A DNA stretch of 41,674 nucleotides from a virus: positions 1-41,674 of IMG/VR virus record IMGVR_UViG_3300028388_001281; one strand, given 5' to 3'. The notes beneath the pieces were generated by a model. That model made no database searches. It was not told where the DNA came from and saw only the letters and a list, made by a program, of their open reading frames with translations. Positions 16,656-24,964 of this stretch are shown piece after piece. The position numbers and the translations under genes were made by a program. Within the stretch, counting starts at the first letter, position 1. Every line of letters starts with the position of its first letter.

Positions 16656-18471
16656 CGCCGAGGCGCAGGCGGTCAACGAACTGCAAGACAAGATCGCCGA
16701 CCGACACGTCGGCGAGTTGCAGGACGTGCTGACGGAAGCCATGGTGCGCGTCGCAGCCGGGATCCCGACGGGCGGCCGACCGGATCCGCCCGACACGTTC
16801 TTCCCGGCCCTGCAACGCACCATGGCCTCGATCTACCGCGAGATAACGCGCGAGACGGCCGCATCGATGGTCGACCGGTTCAAGAGCGGGTTCTCTTGGC
16901 TCGAAACCAAGGCCGACGAAGACGGCTTCTACGAGCGGCTCTACGAGGAGTACATGAGCCGCCACGGCGGCCAGCGGATCGCGCAGATCAGCGAAGCGAC
17001 CCGGCGGCAGATCGTGCGGATCATCGAACGGGGCCTCAAGGACGGCCTGAGCCTTGACGAGATCGGCGGCGAGCTTATGCAGACTGCCCCGATCCTGTCC
17101 GAGACCCGGGCGCACATAATCTCGCGCACCGAAACGCATTCGGCGAGCATGTTCGCGAGCCTGCAATCGGCCAAGCGCTCGACGATCCCGCTCAATAAGG
17201 AATGGGTCGCCGTCGAGGATCACAGAACGCGCGATTTCGGCGAGGGCGACGGTGAGGTCGATCTGTTCTCTCACAGGACCATGGACGGCGTGCGCGTGCC
17301 TATGGATGATCCTTTCGAGGTTCCGACCCGGTTCGGCACGACCGAGCAACTCATGTACCCCGGCGACCCGGCAGGCTCGGCCGCGAACGTGATCAATTGC
17401 CGGTGCGCGCAGGTTTACGTGACGGTCGAGGACGAGACCGAGGACACGCCGCCGCCGCCTCCTGCCCGGCCGCGCGACCGGTTTCGCTATGAGACGATCG
17501 AGGATCCGAAGGCGAGCCCTCAGGCGATCGCCGACTTCCTGATCGACAACGGGATCGCCGCCCGGGCGGATCTCAAGGGCGTGACGGCCAAGGAGATCGC
17601 CCCGCTCATGCGCTATATGTTGGAGGTGCACGAGCGCTTCGGTCTAGATCCGGTGATGGCGGTCGGCCCGGCTTCGCGGTTCACCAGCCGGGCACGGCGT
17701 ATAAAAGCCAACGCGGCGATCTATCCGACGTTTAGGGACGAGCAAGGCCGCCGGGGCATCTGGCACATGCCGACCTCGTTCGGCCAGCGCAAGCGCTACG
17801 AGACACAGCAGCGATACGCCGAGGAATGGCGGCGCGACGGCAAGTACCTGCGGAAGCGGCAAGCCGTGATCGAACAGAGCACCTTTATCGACGACGAGGT
17901 GCGGGCCCGGGGGCAACGGGCAATTCAAGAGGGCGTGCGGTTCGACTTCACGCTCAACGCGCCAGACGAGCCGGATCTGCACCGGCGCAAAATCATCTAT
18001 CACGAGTATGGGCACGTCGTGCATCTGACGAACACGGCCAATCCGCAAATGTCCGAGGATATCAACGCCGTTCTGCGCCAGATCGGGCACCCGGGGTCGG
18101 GTTGGGGCTACCTTCTCAGCGACTACGCGAATTCGAACGAATACGAACTCGTCGCCGAGAGCTTCTCGCTCTACATGAGCGGGCCGCCGGATCAGTATTG
18201 GCGAATTCATCCTGAGCTACTGGCAGTATTCCGGCGCTACGATCGAGCCGCCGGGCAATCGAGTTACATCCTCATGCCGCCGCCGAAGCCTGCACCGCGA
18301 GACCGCAAGAACGAACTCGGGCCCGAGTATGACGCGGCCGCCCTGATCCGCGAGATCGTGGCGCACCCGGAACGCAGGGAAGAACTCGTCGCCGCCTACA
18401 AGGGCGGGGATCTTGAGGCGATCGAGCCCTATATCGACGAGGCGCTCGCCCTCTTTATCGATCCGACGTAG
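16645..18471 (+). CDS. MuF/SPP1 gp7-like minor head protein fused to a zincin metallopeptidase
   Basis: A 608-residue fusion. Residues about 100-260 form a MuF domain (TRAHIISRTETHSASM, EWVAVEDHRTRD, ending VINCRC at 249-254). MuF proteins sit by the portal and enter the capsid. A proline linker (TPPPPPARPRDR) leads to a domain of about 290-560 with the zinc-protease signature IIYHEYGHVVH: His453, Glu454, His457. The segment NEYELVAESFSLY supplies a likely third ligand, Glu505. The pattern fits gluzincin-like domains in phage-delivered polyvalent or MuF polymorphic toxins. I infer it is packaged and could cut a host or capsid protein; activity is untested. Ordinary MuF proteins are half this length. 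Confidence 0.85.
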   Translation: MDRDAEAQAVNELQDKIADRHVGELQDVLTEAMVRVAAGIPTGGRPDPPDTFFPALQRTMASIYREITRETAASMVDRFKSGFSWLETKADEDGFYERLYEEYMSRHGGQRIAQISEATRRQIVRIIERGLKDGLSLDEIGGELMQTAPILSETRAHIISRTETHSASMFASLQSAKRSTIPLNKEWVAVEDHRTRDFGEGDGEVDLFSHRTMDGVRVPMDDPFEVPTRFGTTEQLMYPGDPAGSAANVINCRCAQVYVTVEDETEDTPPPPPARPRDRFRYETIEDPKASPQAIADFLIDNGIAARADLKGVTAKEIAPLMRYMLEVHERFGLDPVMAVGPASRFTSRARRIKANAAIYPTFRDEQGRRGIWHMPTSFGQRKRYETQQRYAEEWRRDGKYLRKRQAVIEQSTFIDDEVRARGQRAIQEGVRFDFTLNAPDEPDLHRRKIIYHEYGHVVHLTNTANPQMSEDINAVLRQIGHPGSGWGYLLSDYANSNEYELVAESFSLYMSGPPDQYWRIHPELLAVFRRYDRAAGQSSYILMPPPKPAPRDRKNELGPEYDAAALIREIVAHPERREELVAAYKGGDLEAIEPYIDEALALFIDPT

Positions 18472-18480
18472 ACAAAACCT

Positions 18481-18492
18481 GCCCTTTCGGGC
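18481..18492 (+). other. Short GC hairpin before the prohead protease
   Basis: GCCC (18481-18484), a four-base loop TTTC, and GGGC (18489-18492) follow the MuF-zincin stop. The stem is short and no T tract follows, so it is at most a weak terminator. Confidence 0.35.
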
Positions 18493-18498
18493 TAAATG

Positions 18499-18529
18499 TT
18501 GCGCAATCTGGCGATAGAAACCATATACT
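18499..18529 (+). promoter_or_regulatory. Possible promoter for protease and capsid genes
   Basis: TATACT (18524-18529) is a good -10. TTGCGC (18499-18504) is an imperfect -35 with a long 19-base spacer. It lies in the only untranslated gap between the MuF-zincin gene and the capsid module, where extra capsid transcription would be useful. Weak prediction. Confidence 0.35.
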
Positions 18530-18552
18530 TAGCGAGCGAGGATACCCGGGTC

Positions 18553-19233
18553 ATGACGCTTCAACACAAGACCCTAGCGCTTGAAGTCAAGGAGACGACC
18601 GGCGACGGCGGGTTCGAAGGTTACGCTTCGACGATGGACCTCGATCGAGGTGGCGACGTGGTCGAGATGGGCGCATTCGAGCGCTCGCTCGCACAGCACA
18701 AAGCCAAGGGCACCAAGCCGAAAATGCTCTGGAACCATAACCCCGACAAGGTTGTCGGCGTCTGGGACGAGTTTCGGCAGGACGAGAAAGGCCTCTACGT
18801 CAAAGGCCGGTGCGTCAAGGAGACGACCCTCGGCCGGGACACTTACGAACTCATGCGGGCAGGCGCGATCGACAGCATGTCGATCGGGTACATGACCCGG
18901 GAAGCCGAGTTCGACGCCGACCAGAGCGGCACGCGCCGCCTCAAGGAGGTTGATCTCTGGGAGGTATCGCTCGTGACCTTCCCCATGAACGAGGAGGCTC
19001 GCGTTACCGCCGTGAAGCGGGTCGAGAGCGTCCGAGACGTTGAGCGCTTACTCCGCGAAGGGGGAGTGCCCAACGAATTCGCCAAGCTCGTGGCCCTGCA
19101 CGGCTACGAGGAGGCAAAAGCACGGATCGACGGACGGCGCGAGGCTGACGGCGACGACGTGGTGAACCGGGACGGGCTCGCCCGTCTCATGGAAACCCTA
19201 CAGGCGAGAAAGGACATTTCCTATGCCTCCTAA
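18553..19233 (+). CDS. HK97-type prohead protease (peptidase S78)
   Basis: A 226-residue protease. After MTLQHKTLALEVKE comes FEGYASTMDLDRGGDVV, then LWNHNPDKVVGVW with His62, IDSMSIGY with Ser110 (Ser108 also close), and LWEVSLVTFPMN with the supporting Glu. This is the catalytic arrangement of S78 prohead proteases, which remove the scaffold delta-domain of the major capsid protein. The start at 18553 is preferred over an upstream ATG at 18496 because GAGG lies just before it and the extra N terminus looks non-coding. Confidence 0.93.
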   Translation: MTLQHKTLALEVKETTGDGGFEGYASTMDLDRGGDVVEMGAFERSLAQHKAKGTKPKMLWNHNPDKVVGVWDEFRQDEKGLYVKGRCVKETTLGRDTYELMRAGAIDSMSIGYMTREAEFDADQSGTRRLKEVDLWEVSLVTFPMNEEARVTAVKRVESVRDVERLLREGGVPNEFAKLVALHGYEEAKARIDGRREADGDDVVNRDGLARLMETLQARKDISYAS

Positions 19234-20566
19234 GGACTTCACGCTCGACGACGTGACCAAGGCCGTCGAAGACGGCAACCGCGCGTTCGAAGAGTTCAAG
19301 CAGAAGAACGACGAACGGCTCAAGGAGCTTGAGAGCAAGGGCCTTGACGACGTTGTCCGCAAGGACGAACTCGACAAGATCAACGCCTCGATCGAAGAGG
19401 CGCAGCGGAAAAACGACGAGTTCGCCGCACGCCTCAAGCGACAGGCTCTTTATGGCAAGAACGCCGACGAAGGCGCGACGGCCGAAGAGCGCGAAGAGAA
19501 GGCGTTCAAGTGGTGGGCTGCGCAACAGGGCCTCAAGGGCCGCCGCGTGACCCGTGACGACTTCGACGATAACGCTCAGGAAGCGGTCGCGAACTACAAG
19601 GCGGCATTCGACAGCTACATGCGCCACAACGGCGACGAGCGCAGCATGTCGCCCGAAGATCTTAAGGCTCTGAGCGTGGGCTCGGATCCCGACGGCGGCT
19701 ACGTCGTCGACGCCGACACCGGCGGCCGGATCGTGTCGCGGATCTTCGAAACCTCGCCCATGCGGCAGTTCGCGGCGATCCAGACGATCGGCACGGACGC
19801 GCTGGAAGGCCTGCACGACAGCGACGAGGCCGCGTTCGGTTGGGTCGGCGAGGAAGGCGCACGGTCGGAGACGACCACGCCGAAGCTCGAAAAGTGGCGC
19901 ATTCCGGTTCACGAAATGTACGCGAAACCGGCTGCAACGCAGAAGCTCCTCGACGATGCTGCGATAAACATGGAGGCATGGCTGCAATCGAAGGTAACGG
20001 ATCGGTTCGCCCGGGCCGAAAATACCGCCTTCGTGACCGGCAACGGTGTCGACCGGCCGCGTGGCTTCACCACGTACCCCGATCGTGCATCGGCTGACGT
20101 GTTCGAGATCGGCGCGATCGAGCGCTTCACGAGCGGCGCAAACGGCGCGTTTGTCGCGGCACCGAACGGCGGTGACGTTCTGATCGACGCCCTCTACGGC
20201 CTCAAGGCTCAGTACCGGGCGAATGCCGCGTGGTTCATGAACCGCAAGGTGGCCGCCGAGGTTCGCCAACTCAAGGACAGCGACGGGGCCTACCTGTGGG
20301 TTCCCGGGATCGCGGCGGGCCAGCCTGCCTCGCTCCTCGGCTATCCGACGGCCTCGTTCGAGGACATGGCGGATCTTTCCACGGGCTCGCTTTCGATCGC
20401 CGTCGGCGACATGCGCGAGGCCTACCAGATCGTCGACCGTATCGGCGTGCGCGTCCTGCGCGACCCGTACTCGAATAAGCCTTATGTCGAGTTCTACTCG
20501 ACGAAGCGCACCGGCGGCGACGTGGTGAACTTCGAAGCGCTCAAGCTTATCGAGTTCTCGTCCTAA
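19223..20566 (+). CDS. Major capsid protein (HK97 fold, with N-terminal scaffold domain)
   Basis: A 447-residue capsid protein. Residues 1-75 are charged and helical (EEFKQKNDERLKELESKG), the cleavable delta scaffold. The HK97-fold body starts around LSVGSDPDGGYVV, followed by the N-arm and E-loop region (IQTIGTDALEGLHDSDEAAFG), spine helix and P/A domains through YLWVPGI and GDMREAYQIVDR. It overlaps the protease gene by 11 bp; AAAGGA precedes the ATG. A strong hairpin follows the stop. Confidence 0.95.
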   Translation: MPPKDFTLDDVTKAVEDGNRAFEEFKQKNDERLKELESKGLDDVVRKDELDKINASIEEAQRKNDEFAARLKRQALYGKNADEGATAEEREEKAFKWWAAQQGLKGRRVTRDDFDDNAQEAVANYKAAFDSYMRHNGDERSMSPEDLKALSVGSDPDGGYVVDADTGGRIVSRIFETSPMRQFAAIQTIGTDALEGLHDSDEAAFGWVGEEGARSETTTPKLEKWRIPVHEMYAKPAATQKLLDDAAINMEAWLQSKVTDRFARAENTAFVTGNGVDRPRGFTTYPDRASADVFEIGAIERFTSGANGAFVAAPNGGDVLIDALYGLKAQYRANAAWFMNRKVAAEVRQLKDSDGAYLWVPGIAAGQPASLLGYPTASFEDMADLSTGSLSIAVGDMREAYQIVDRIGVRVLRDPYSNKPYVEFYSTKRTGGDVVNFEALKLIEFSS

Positions 20567-20573
20567 CATGGGA

Positions 20574-20593
20574 GGCCGGGCACACGCCCGGCC
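20574..20593 (+). other. Hairpin directly after the major capsid gene
   Basis: GGCCGGGC (20574-20581), loop ACAC, GCCCGGCC (20586-20593): a perfect 8-bp GC stem seven bases past the capsid stop. No T tract. It may stabilise capsid mRNA or lower expression downstream. Confidence 0.55.
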
Positions 20594-20631
20594 GCCCTCC
20601 ACGAAACGCGATGAAATAGGAGGTTTCACCC

Positions 20632-21048
20632 ATGTATCGCGATCTCAACTCTAACGTGGCGGCGTTCGAAAGCATCCGCCCGCAAGTGGCAACCGGCGGC
20701 GTTGACGGCGAAACCGTCGATCTCCGGGGCTATGACAGCGCCGTGATCGTCGTCTCGATCGGTGCAATCACCGGCACGGGCGGCGACGGCACCGTGACCC
20801 TTGAGGAGAGCGACGACGGCACCGCGTGGACCGACGTTGCCGACGCCGATATCCTCGGGTCCGAGCCGACCCTCGCCGCGAACAACGACTATCAGTTCGG
20901 ATACATCGGCGAGGCGCGCTACGTGCGGGCCGTGCTCGATATCGGCACCGAGACGAACATTGCCGCCTCGGCCATGGTCGTCGCCGGTCACGCGCACCGC
21001 GCGCCGACCGACGAGAGCGGCACACAGCCGACTTACACCGGCACCTAA
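20632..21048 (+). CDS. Probable head decoration or head-associated structural protein
   Basis: A 138-residue, beta-rich protein just after the capsid gene. It carries VDLRGYDSAVIVVSIG, LEESDDGTAWTDVADADI, and GEARYVRAVLDIG, a pattern common in hypothetical proteins next to capsid genes of marine and alphaproteobacterial phages. The strand-loop-strand layout is compatible with a decoration protein. Assignment is from position and pattern. An AGGAGG ribosome site precedes the ATG. Confidence 0.65.
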   Translation: MYRDLNSNVAAFESIRPQVATGGVDGETVDLRGYDSAVIVVSIGAITGTGGDGTVTLEESDDGTAWTDVADADILGSEPTLAANNDYQFGYIGEARYVRAVLDIGTETNIAASAMVVAGHAHRAPTDESGTQPTYTGT

Positions 21049-21070
21049 TCCCCGTCCCTCGTGGGATGCT

Positions 21071-21114
21071 TGACCGGGGCGATCGTTTTTCACTCCCTTC
21101 GCTCGCCCCGGTCA
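21071..21114. repeat. 12-bp perfect inverted repeat between structural genes
   Basis: TGACCGGGGCGA (21071-21082) is perfectly complementary to TCGCCCCGGTCA (21103-21114), separated by 20 bases that include TTTTT. In RNA this would be a large-loop hairpin; in DNA it could be a protein site. It lies in the 88-base gap between two head genes. Confidence 0.6.
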
Positions 21115-21136
21115 TTCTCAGCCAAGGAGAGAGCAC

Positions 21137-21352
21137 ATGGCAGCACGCACTCAAGCCAGACTTTCCGTTCGCTACGGCAAGTACCGGGTCGGCGAGACGG
21201 TTTCCGGCAGTCTGGCCGACGACCTGATCGCCAAGGGCATGGCGGTTGATGTTACGCCGAGGGCCAAGAAGGGCAAGAAAGCCCCGGCCAAGAAGGCGCT
21301 CAAGGCCGCACCCGAGAACAAGGCCGACGGGTTCGATCCCGACGGCGAGTAA
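21137..21352 (+). CDS. Small basic structural-region protein
   Basis: A 71-residue protein with a folded N-terminal half (ARLSVRYGKYRVGETVSGSL) and a Lys/Ala-rich tail (AKKGKKAPAKKALKAAPENK) that looks disordered and nucleic-acid friendly. An AAGGAGAGAGC site precedes the ATG. Located between head decoration and connector genes, so probably a head or neck component, but no family is recognised. Confidence 0.7.
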   Translation: MAARTQARLSVRYGKYRVGETVSGSLADDLIAKGMAVDVTPRAKKGKKAPAKKALKAAPENKADGFDPDGE

Positions 21353-21370
21353 AGCAAGGACATACAGGCA

Positions 21371-22057
21371 ATGGCCCTCAGGCGCGCACGGCAGATCCAC
21401 GACTACAGGGGCAACCGGCTGCAAAGCGCTCCGGGGGCCGAGCCTATTACCCTCGACGAACTCAAGACGCACCTAAGGATCACCGGGACTGACGAGGACA
21501 CCTACCTTACGGACCTGATCGCCGAGGCGCGGCAGGAGATCGAGGATATGACCGGTGTCGCGTTCATCACACAGACGTGGCAGTTGACCCTCGATCGGTG
21601 GCCTGCGGCGCGCGAGGATTGGTGGGACGGCGTGCGCGAGGCGCACGTAGACGTTCTCTACGGCGGCACCCGGCAGAACTACGCTTCCGTCAGGCTTCCG
21701 CGCTACCCGCTCCAATCGATCGACGGGATCAACGTCTACGACGAGGACGGCAACGCGACGGCCGTCACGGTCGCCGACGTGTTCGACGTTGACACGCAAA
21801 GCCTGCGCGGCCGCCTGACGATCAAGCGCGGCGCGGTATGGCCGATCGCCCTGCAAGCCAATAACGCGATCGAGATCACCTACGTCTCGGGCTACGGTGA
21901 CGCCGCGACGGCCGTTCCCGCGCCGCTCAAGCGCGCGGTGCGCCAGATGGCGGCGTACATGTATGAGCATCGGGGCGACGGCTGCACGCCCGAGGACGCC
22001 TACACGGCATCCGGTGCCAAGAACGTCCTTGACCGCTACCGCGACGTTGAGGTGTGA
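21371..22057 (+). CDS. Head-tail connector (HK97 gp6 / SPP1 gp15-like)
   Basis: A 228-residue protein. The N-terminal half has PITLDELKTHLRITGTDEDTYL and AEARQEIEDMTG, the typical helical bundle of gp6-like adaptors that dock onto the portal. A middle beta insertion (RYPLQSIDGINVYDEDG) and the C-terminal helix PLKRAVRQMAAYMYEHRG complete the family pattern. Order after capsid and before the head-closure protein agrees. Confidence 0.88.
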   Translation: MALRRARQIHDYRGNRLQSAPGAEPITLDELKTHLRITGTDEDTYLTDLIAEARQEIEDMTGVAFITQTWQLTLDRWPAAREDWWDGVREAHVDVLYGGTRQNYASVRLPRYPLQSIDGINVYDEDGNATAVTVADVFDVDTQSLRGRLTIKRGAVWPIALQANNAIEITYVSGYGDAATAVPAPLKRAVRQMAAYMYEHRGDGCTPEDAYTASGAKNVLDRYRDVEV

Positions 22058-22060
22058 CCC

Positions 22061-22879
22061 ATGGCCTACCCGCTCGCCCCGGGACTACAGATCACGCGCA
22101 ACAAGGTTCGAGGCAATACCTCGATCAATATTTTCGGCCGTAACAACCAAGTCGGGATCACTTTCGAGCCCATCACGCCCGGCGGCGTCCTGCAACTTCC
22201 CGAACCAGCGAACGCGCAGGCGCTCAGGATTGCGGCAGGCGGCAACGCCGACGACGCCGCAGACGGCCCGGGGGCCCGGCAGGTTCTCATTTCCGGCCTC
22301 GACGCAACCGGCCGCAGGGCGGCCGAGGTCGTCGCTACGGCAGGAGCCTCGGCCAGTTCTCTGACCGAAACAGAGTTCTGGCGCGTGCAGGAAGTGATTG
22401 TCCTTTCTGTCGGAACCTACGGGACCGGCCCGGGGCCGACGGCGAATGCGGGAGATATCACGATCGAAGACGCAGGCGGCAACGTCTGGGCGACCGTAGG
22501 GGCGAACCGGGGGCGCTCACAGATTGCCGCCTACACGGTGCCAGTGGGGTACAGCCTGTCGATCCTCGACATAGGCGTGTCGTCGCCGCCCGACGGTCGT
22601 CTCGACGTCATCGGCATGGCCCGGGGCGAGGCGACACAGGTCAACGGGCTAAATCGGTCGTTTCTGACCTTCTTCGAAAAGCAGGATATCGCCGAGGCGA
22701 CGGAGTTCCTTCTGCCGGCGCCGATCGGTCCTTTCATCGAGCTAACCGATATCGTGTTTTTCGCCAAGGTGGCGAACTCTACTTCGCCGTGCGCGGTGTC
22801 GTGGGACGGTGTCTTGACCCTCGGGATCGACGACGTGGATCTCAACGGCGTAACAGCAGAGGACTTCGTGATCCCATGA
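22061..22879 (+). CDS. Structural protein of a widespread marine-phage family, function unknown
   Basis: A 272-residue beta-rich protein. It carries the recurring pattern LRIAAGGNADDAADGPGARQV, then LDATGRRAAE and ATAGASASS, then VLSVGTYGTGPGP and IAAYTVPVGYSLSILDIG. The same arrangement occurs in virion proteins of many marine tailed phages, where function is undefined. Inserted between connector and head-closure genes, an unusual spot, it may decorate the head or neck. It overlaps the next start. Confidence 0.7.
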   Translation: MAYPLAPGLQITRNKVRGNTSINIFGRNNQVGITFEPITPGGVLQLPEPANAQALRIAAGGNADDAADGPGARQVLISGLDATGRRAAEVVATAGASASSLTETEFWRVQEVIVLSVGTYGTGPGPTANAGDITIEDAGGNVWATVGANRGRSQIAAYTVPVGYSLSILDIGVSSPPDGRLDVIGMARGEATQVNGLNRSFLTFFEKQDIAEATEFLLPAPIGPFIELTDIVFFAKVANSTSPCAVSWDGVLTLGIDDVDLNGVTAEDFVIP

Positions 22880-23238
22880 GGTGTTGCGACATAACGGCGG
22901 GCAAGCTTTCGTCGAAGATCACGATCGAGCGCAACACGCCCGCAGCCGACGGCGAGGGCGGGTTTACGGACGCATGGGCCGCAGATCCGGCCGGGGGCGT
23001 CTGGGCCATGGTCAAGCCGGTGGGCGGATCCGAGCGATGGTTCGCCGAGCGGGTCACGCCCGGCAACCGTTACCGGTTCGTGATCCGGTTCCGGGGCAAC
23101 GGCAGCGGTGCGCCATACTATTCCGCCGAGGATCGGGTCGTGTATAACGGCCGCACCTACGGGATCGAGAGCGTGGTCGATATCGACGACGAGAACCGCT
23201 ATCTTGAGATCGTCGCAGTCGAGAACAAGGCGAGCTAA
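22876..23238 (+). CDS. Head-closure / head-tail joining protein
   Basis: A 120-residue protein from the ATG at 22876, which overlaps the upstream stop (ATGA). It shows the Phage_H_T_join pattern: KITIERNTPAADGEGGF, then VWAMVKPVGGSERWFAE, YRFVIRFRG, and RVVYNGRTYGIESVVDID. These small beta barrels seal the connector after packaging. The order matches HK97- and SPP1-like phages. Confidence 0.88.
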   Translation: MRCCDITAGKLSSKITIERNTPAADGEGGFTDAWAADPAGGVWAMVKPVGGSERWFAERVTPGNRYRFVIRFRGNGSGAPYYSAEDRVVYNGRTYGIESVVDIDDENRYLEIVAVENKAS

Positions 23239-23690
23239 TGGTCGCGCCACGTATCCAGATCACCGGAGATAAGAAGCTCCTCGCGCAGTTTCAGAAGCTC
23301 GCCGAGCAAGGCGACGACGTGGTGCACGAGCTTGTCACGGAACTGACCCTCGACGTGCACAGGCGAGCCGTGCGCGGGATCCAGCGGGGCCCGGCGAGCG
23401 GCCGCGTCTACCAGAAATACAACCCGCGCCGCACGCACCAAGCATCCGCCCCGGGCGAATATCCGGCGAGCGACACCGGCCGCCTTGCCTCGTCGATCGA
23501 GTTCGAGCCGCCGACGAACAAGGCGAAGCCCGTCGGGATCGTCGGGACAAATCTTGCCTACGGCAAATACCTCGAATTCAAGAGCCCGGCCGCCGGTGGC
23601 CGCCCGTGGCTCATGCGCGCCTTTAACGAGGGCGTCGAGGAGGGGCAGAAGCTTCTCGAACGGATCTTCAAGCGGAGAACCAAGCTCTAA
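23238..23690 (+). CDS. HK97 gp10-like neck/tail completion protein
   Basis: A 150-residue basic protein with the family pattern: QITGDKKLLAQFQKLAEQ near the start, ASDTGRLASSIEFE centrally, GTNLAYGKYLEFKSPAAGG and RPWLMRAFNEG near the end. These proteins act at the head-tail joint during tail attachment. Start and stop share a base with the neighbours on both sides (TAATG style), indicating coupled translation. Confidence 0.88.
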   Translation: MVAPRIQITGDKKLLAQFQKLAEQGDDVVHELVTELTLDVHRRAVRGIQRGPASGRVYQKYNPRRTHQASAPGEYPASDTGRLASSIEFEPPTNKAKPVGIVGTNLAYGKYLEFKSPAAGGRPWLMRAFNEGVEEGQKLLERIFKRRTKL

Positions 23691-24097
23691 TGGCTACGAA
23701 CTTCCGCTCAGTTGCCAGACGGCGCATCTACTCGGTGCTCAACACCGGCGCTTCGTCGACCGTCTACGATCACGTTCCTTTCGAGCCCGAGGGGGCACCC
23801 GACGACGCCTTCCCCTATATCACGATCGGCGAAGCCGAGGCGACGCCGTTCGATAACGACAGCACCCGGGGGGCCTATGTGGATGCGACCGTTCACGCAT
23901 GGAGCCGCTACAAGGGGCGAAAAGAGGTGGACGAGGCCTTAGACGAGATCTACGGCCTCTTGCACAGGGCCTCGCTATCTGCGGCAGGCTACAACTTCGT
24001 CGATTGCCTTTTCGAGTTCTCGGACGTGTTCGTCGAGCAAGATGGTCAGACAAGGCATGGCGTGATAAGGTTCCGGCTAACCATACAGGAGGCTTGA
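23690..24097 (+). CDS. Tail terminator (DUF3168-like)
   Basis: A 135-residue protein: RRRIYSVLNTG at the start, PFEPEGAPDDAFPYITIGE, VDATVHAWSRYKGRKEVDE and a C-terminal strand VIRFRLTIQEA. The pattern fits DUF3168/gpU-like terminators that cap the tail tube and join it to the head. It precedes the tail tube gene, as expected. Confidence 0.87.
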   Translation: MATNFRSVARRRIYSVLNTGASSTVYDHVPFEPEGAPDDAFPYITIGEAEATPFDNDSTRGAYVDATVHAWSRYKGRKEVDEALDEIYGLLHRASLSAAGYNFVDCLFEFSDVFVEQDGQTRHGVIRFRLTIQEA

Positions 24098-24098
24098 A

Positions 24099-24509
24099 AT
24101 GGCTGGATTTAATGGGCGCGAACTAACGGTCGATTGGGACAGCACAACCCTTGTCGGCATTCGCACGAGGGGTTTGTCGATCTCGGCCGAACCGGTCGAC
24201 GTGACGACCGACGACGACACCGGCGAGCGTGTGCTCCTGCCGGATCCCGGCGTGCGCAGCGCCGAGATCAGCGTCGCCGGGATCACCTCGGACGAGGTCT
24301 TGATCGCCGAGATCCTTTCGGGCATCGGATCCCGTACCCTGACCGGTGCTACGGTCAATCTCCCGAGCGATCTCGCGACACCGGGAACGATCGCGTTCGA
24401 CGCTTTTGTCTCGGCGTTCGAGATCAACGGCGAGCATGATGGAGCGGTCGAGTTTACCGCGACCCTCATGTCGGCGGGCCCGATCACCTACACGGCTTCG
24501 GCCGTGTAA
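24099..24509 (+). CDS. Major tail tube protein
   Basis: A 136-residue protein with the tail-tube fold pattern of TP901-1/GTA type proteins: GRELTVDWDSTTLVGIRTRG, SAEPVDVTTDDDTGERVLLPD, SAEISVAGIT, and a terminal GAVEFTATLMSAGPITYT. Six such subunits form each ring of a siphovirus tail. It sits between terminator and chaperone genes. Confidence 0.9.
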   Translation: MAGFNGRELTVDWDSTTLVGIRTRGLSISAEPVDVTTDDDTGERVLLPDPGVRSAEISVAGITSDEVLIAEILSGIGSRTLTGATVNLPSDLATPGTIAFDAFVSAFEINGEHDGAVEFTATLMSAGPITYTASAV

Positions 24510-24541
24510 CCTGAAACCCTGCTAACGAGGAGAGAGCACTC

Positions 24542-24964
24542 ATGCGGGAAATGACATTCGAGCACGACGGCGAACAATACACGCTCGCGGCGACCTTTGC
24601 CGCGAGCGTCGAGATCGCCGACAAGATCGCGGATCCTCTGGCGATCGCCCGCGAGGCGGCGCTGGAAGCGGCCATGATGCAAGCGCGCATGCCGTACCGC
24701 CCCAAGTTCGAGTTTACGACGCGGAACGTTCCGCAGATCCTCCATATCGGCATGAAGGCCGCCGGGTCCGAAATGACCCTCAAGGAGGTGCAAGAGATCG
24801 TGTTCGACAAGGGCCTCGTGCACTCGCGGCTGATCGCCGCCGATTACGTCGCCTTGATCGTCGAGCCGAAGCCGTCGAAACCCGAGGTTGAGCCCGACGA
24901 TGATATCAGCGACGGAGAAGCGGCGGGAAACGGGCCAAGCTCCAAAGCTGGCGCGGCCGCGTAG
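24542..24964 (+). CDS. Tail assembly chaperone G (pre-frameshift frame)
   Basis: A 140-residue protein. The front (MREMTFEHDGEQYTLAAT, ASVEIADKIADPLAIAR) resembles GTA gp10-like tail chaperones. The tail end is charged and flexible. Ribosomes that do not slip stop at 24962-24964. Ribosomes that slip at the heptamer 24925-24931 enter the -1 frame and make a G-T fusion of about 219 residues. G and GT chaperones load tail tube subunits on the tape measure. Confidence 0.88.
   Translation: MREMTFEHDGEQYTLAATFAASVEIADKIADPLAIAREAALEAAMMQARMPYRPKFEFTTRNVPQILHIGMKAAGSEMTLKEVQEIVFDKGLVHSRLIAADYVALIVEPKPSKPEVEPDDDISDGEAAGNGPSSKAGAAA
24925..24931 (+). promoter_or_regulatory. Programmed -1 frameshift slippery site G-GGA-AAC
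   Basis: The heptamer GGGAAAC is in exact slippery phase: the last base of codon GCG, then GGA and AAC in the zero frame. The same type of heptamer (GGGAAAG) is used by the lambda G-T gene. The -1 frame is closed just upstream by TGA at 24901-24903 and then open to 25200. So the slip point is confined to a short window that contains this site. Confidence 0.9.

Noticed and set aside
19187-20629. Long antisense frame of 480 codons opposite the capsid gene
   Set aside because: It lies wholly opposite a well-supported capsid gene. High GC third positions create long mirror frames in this genome; it has no ribosome site or motif.
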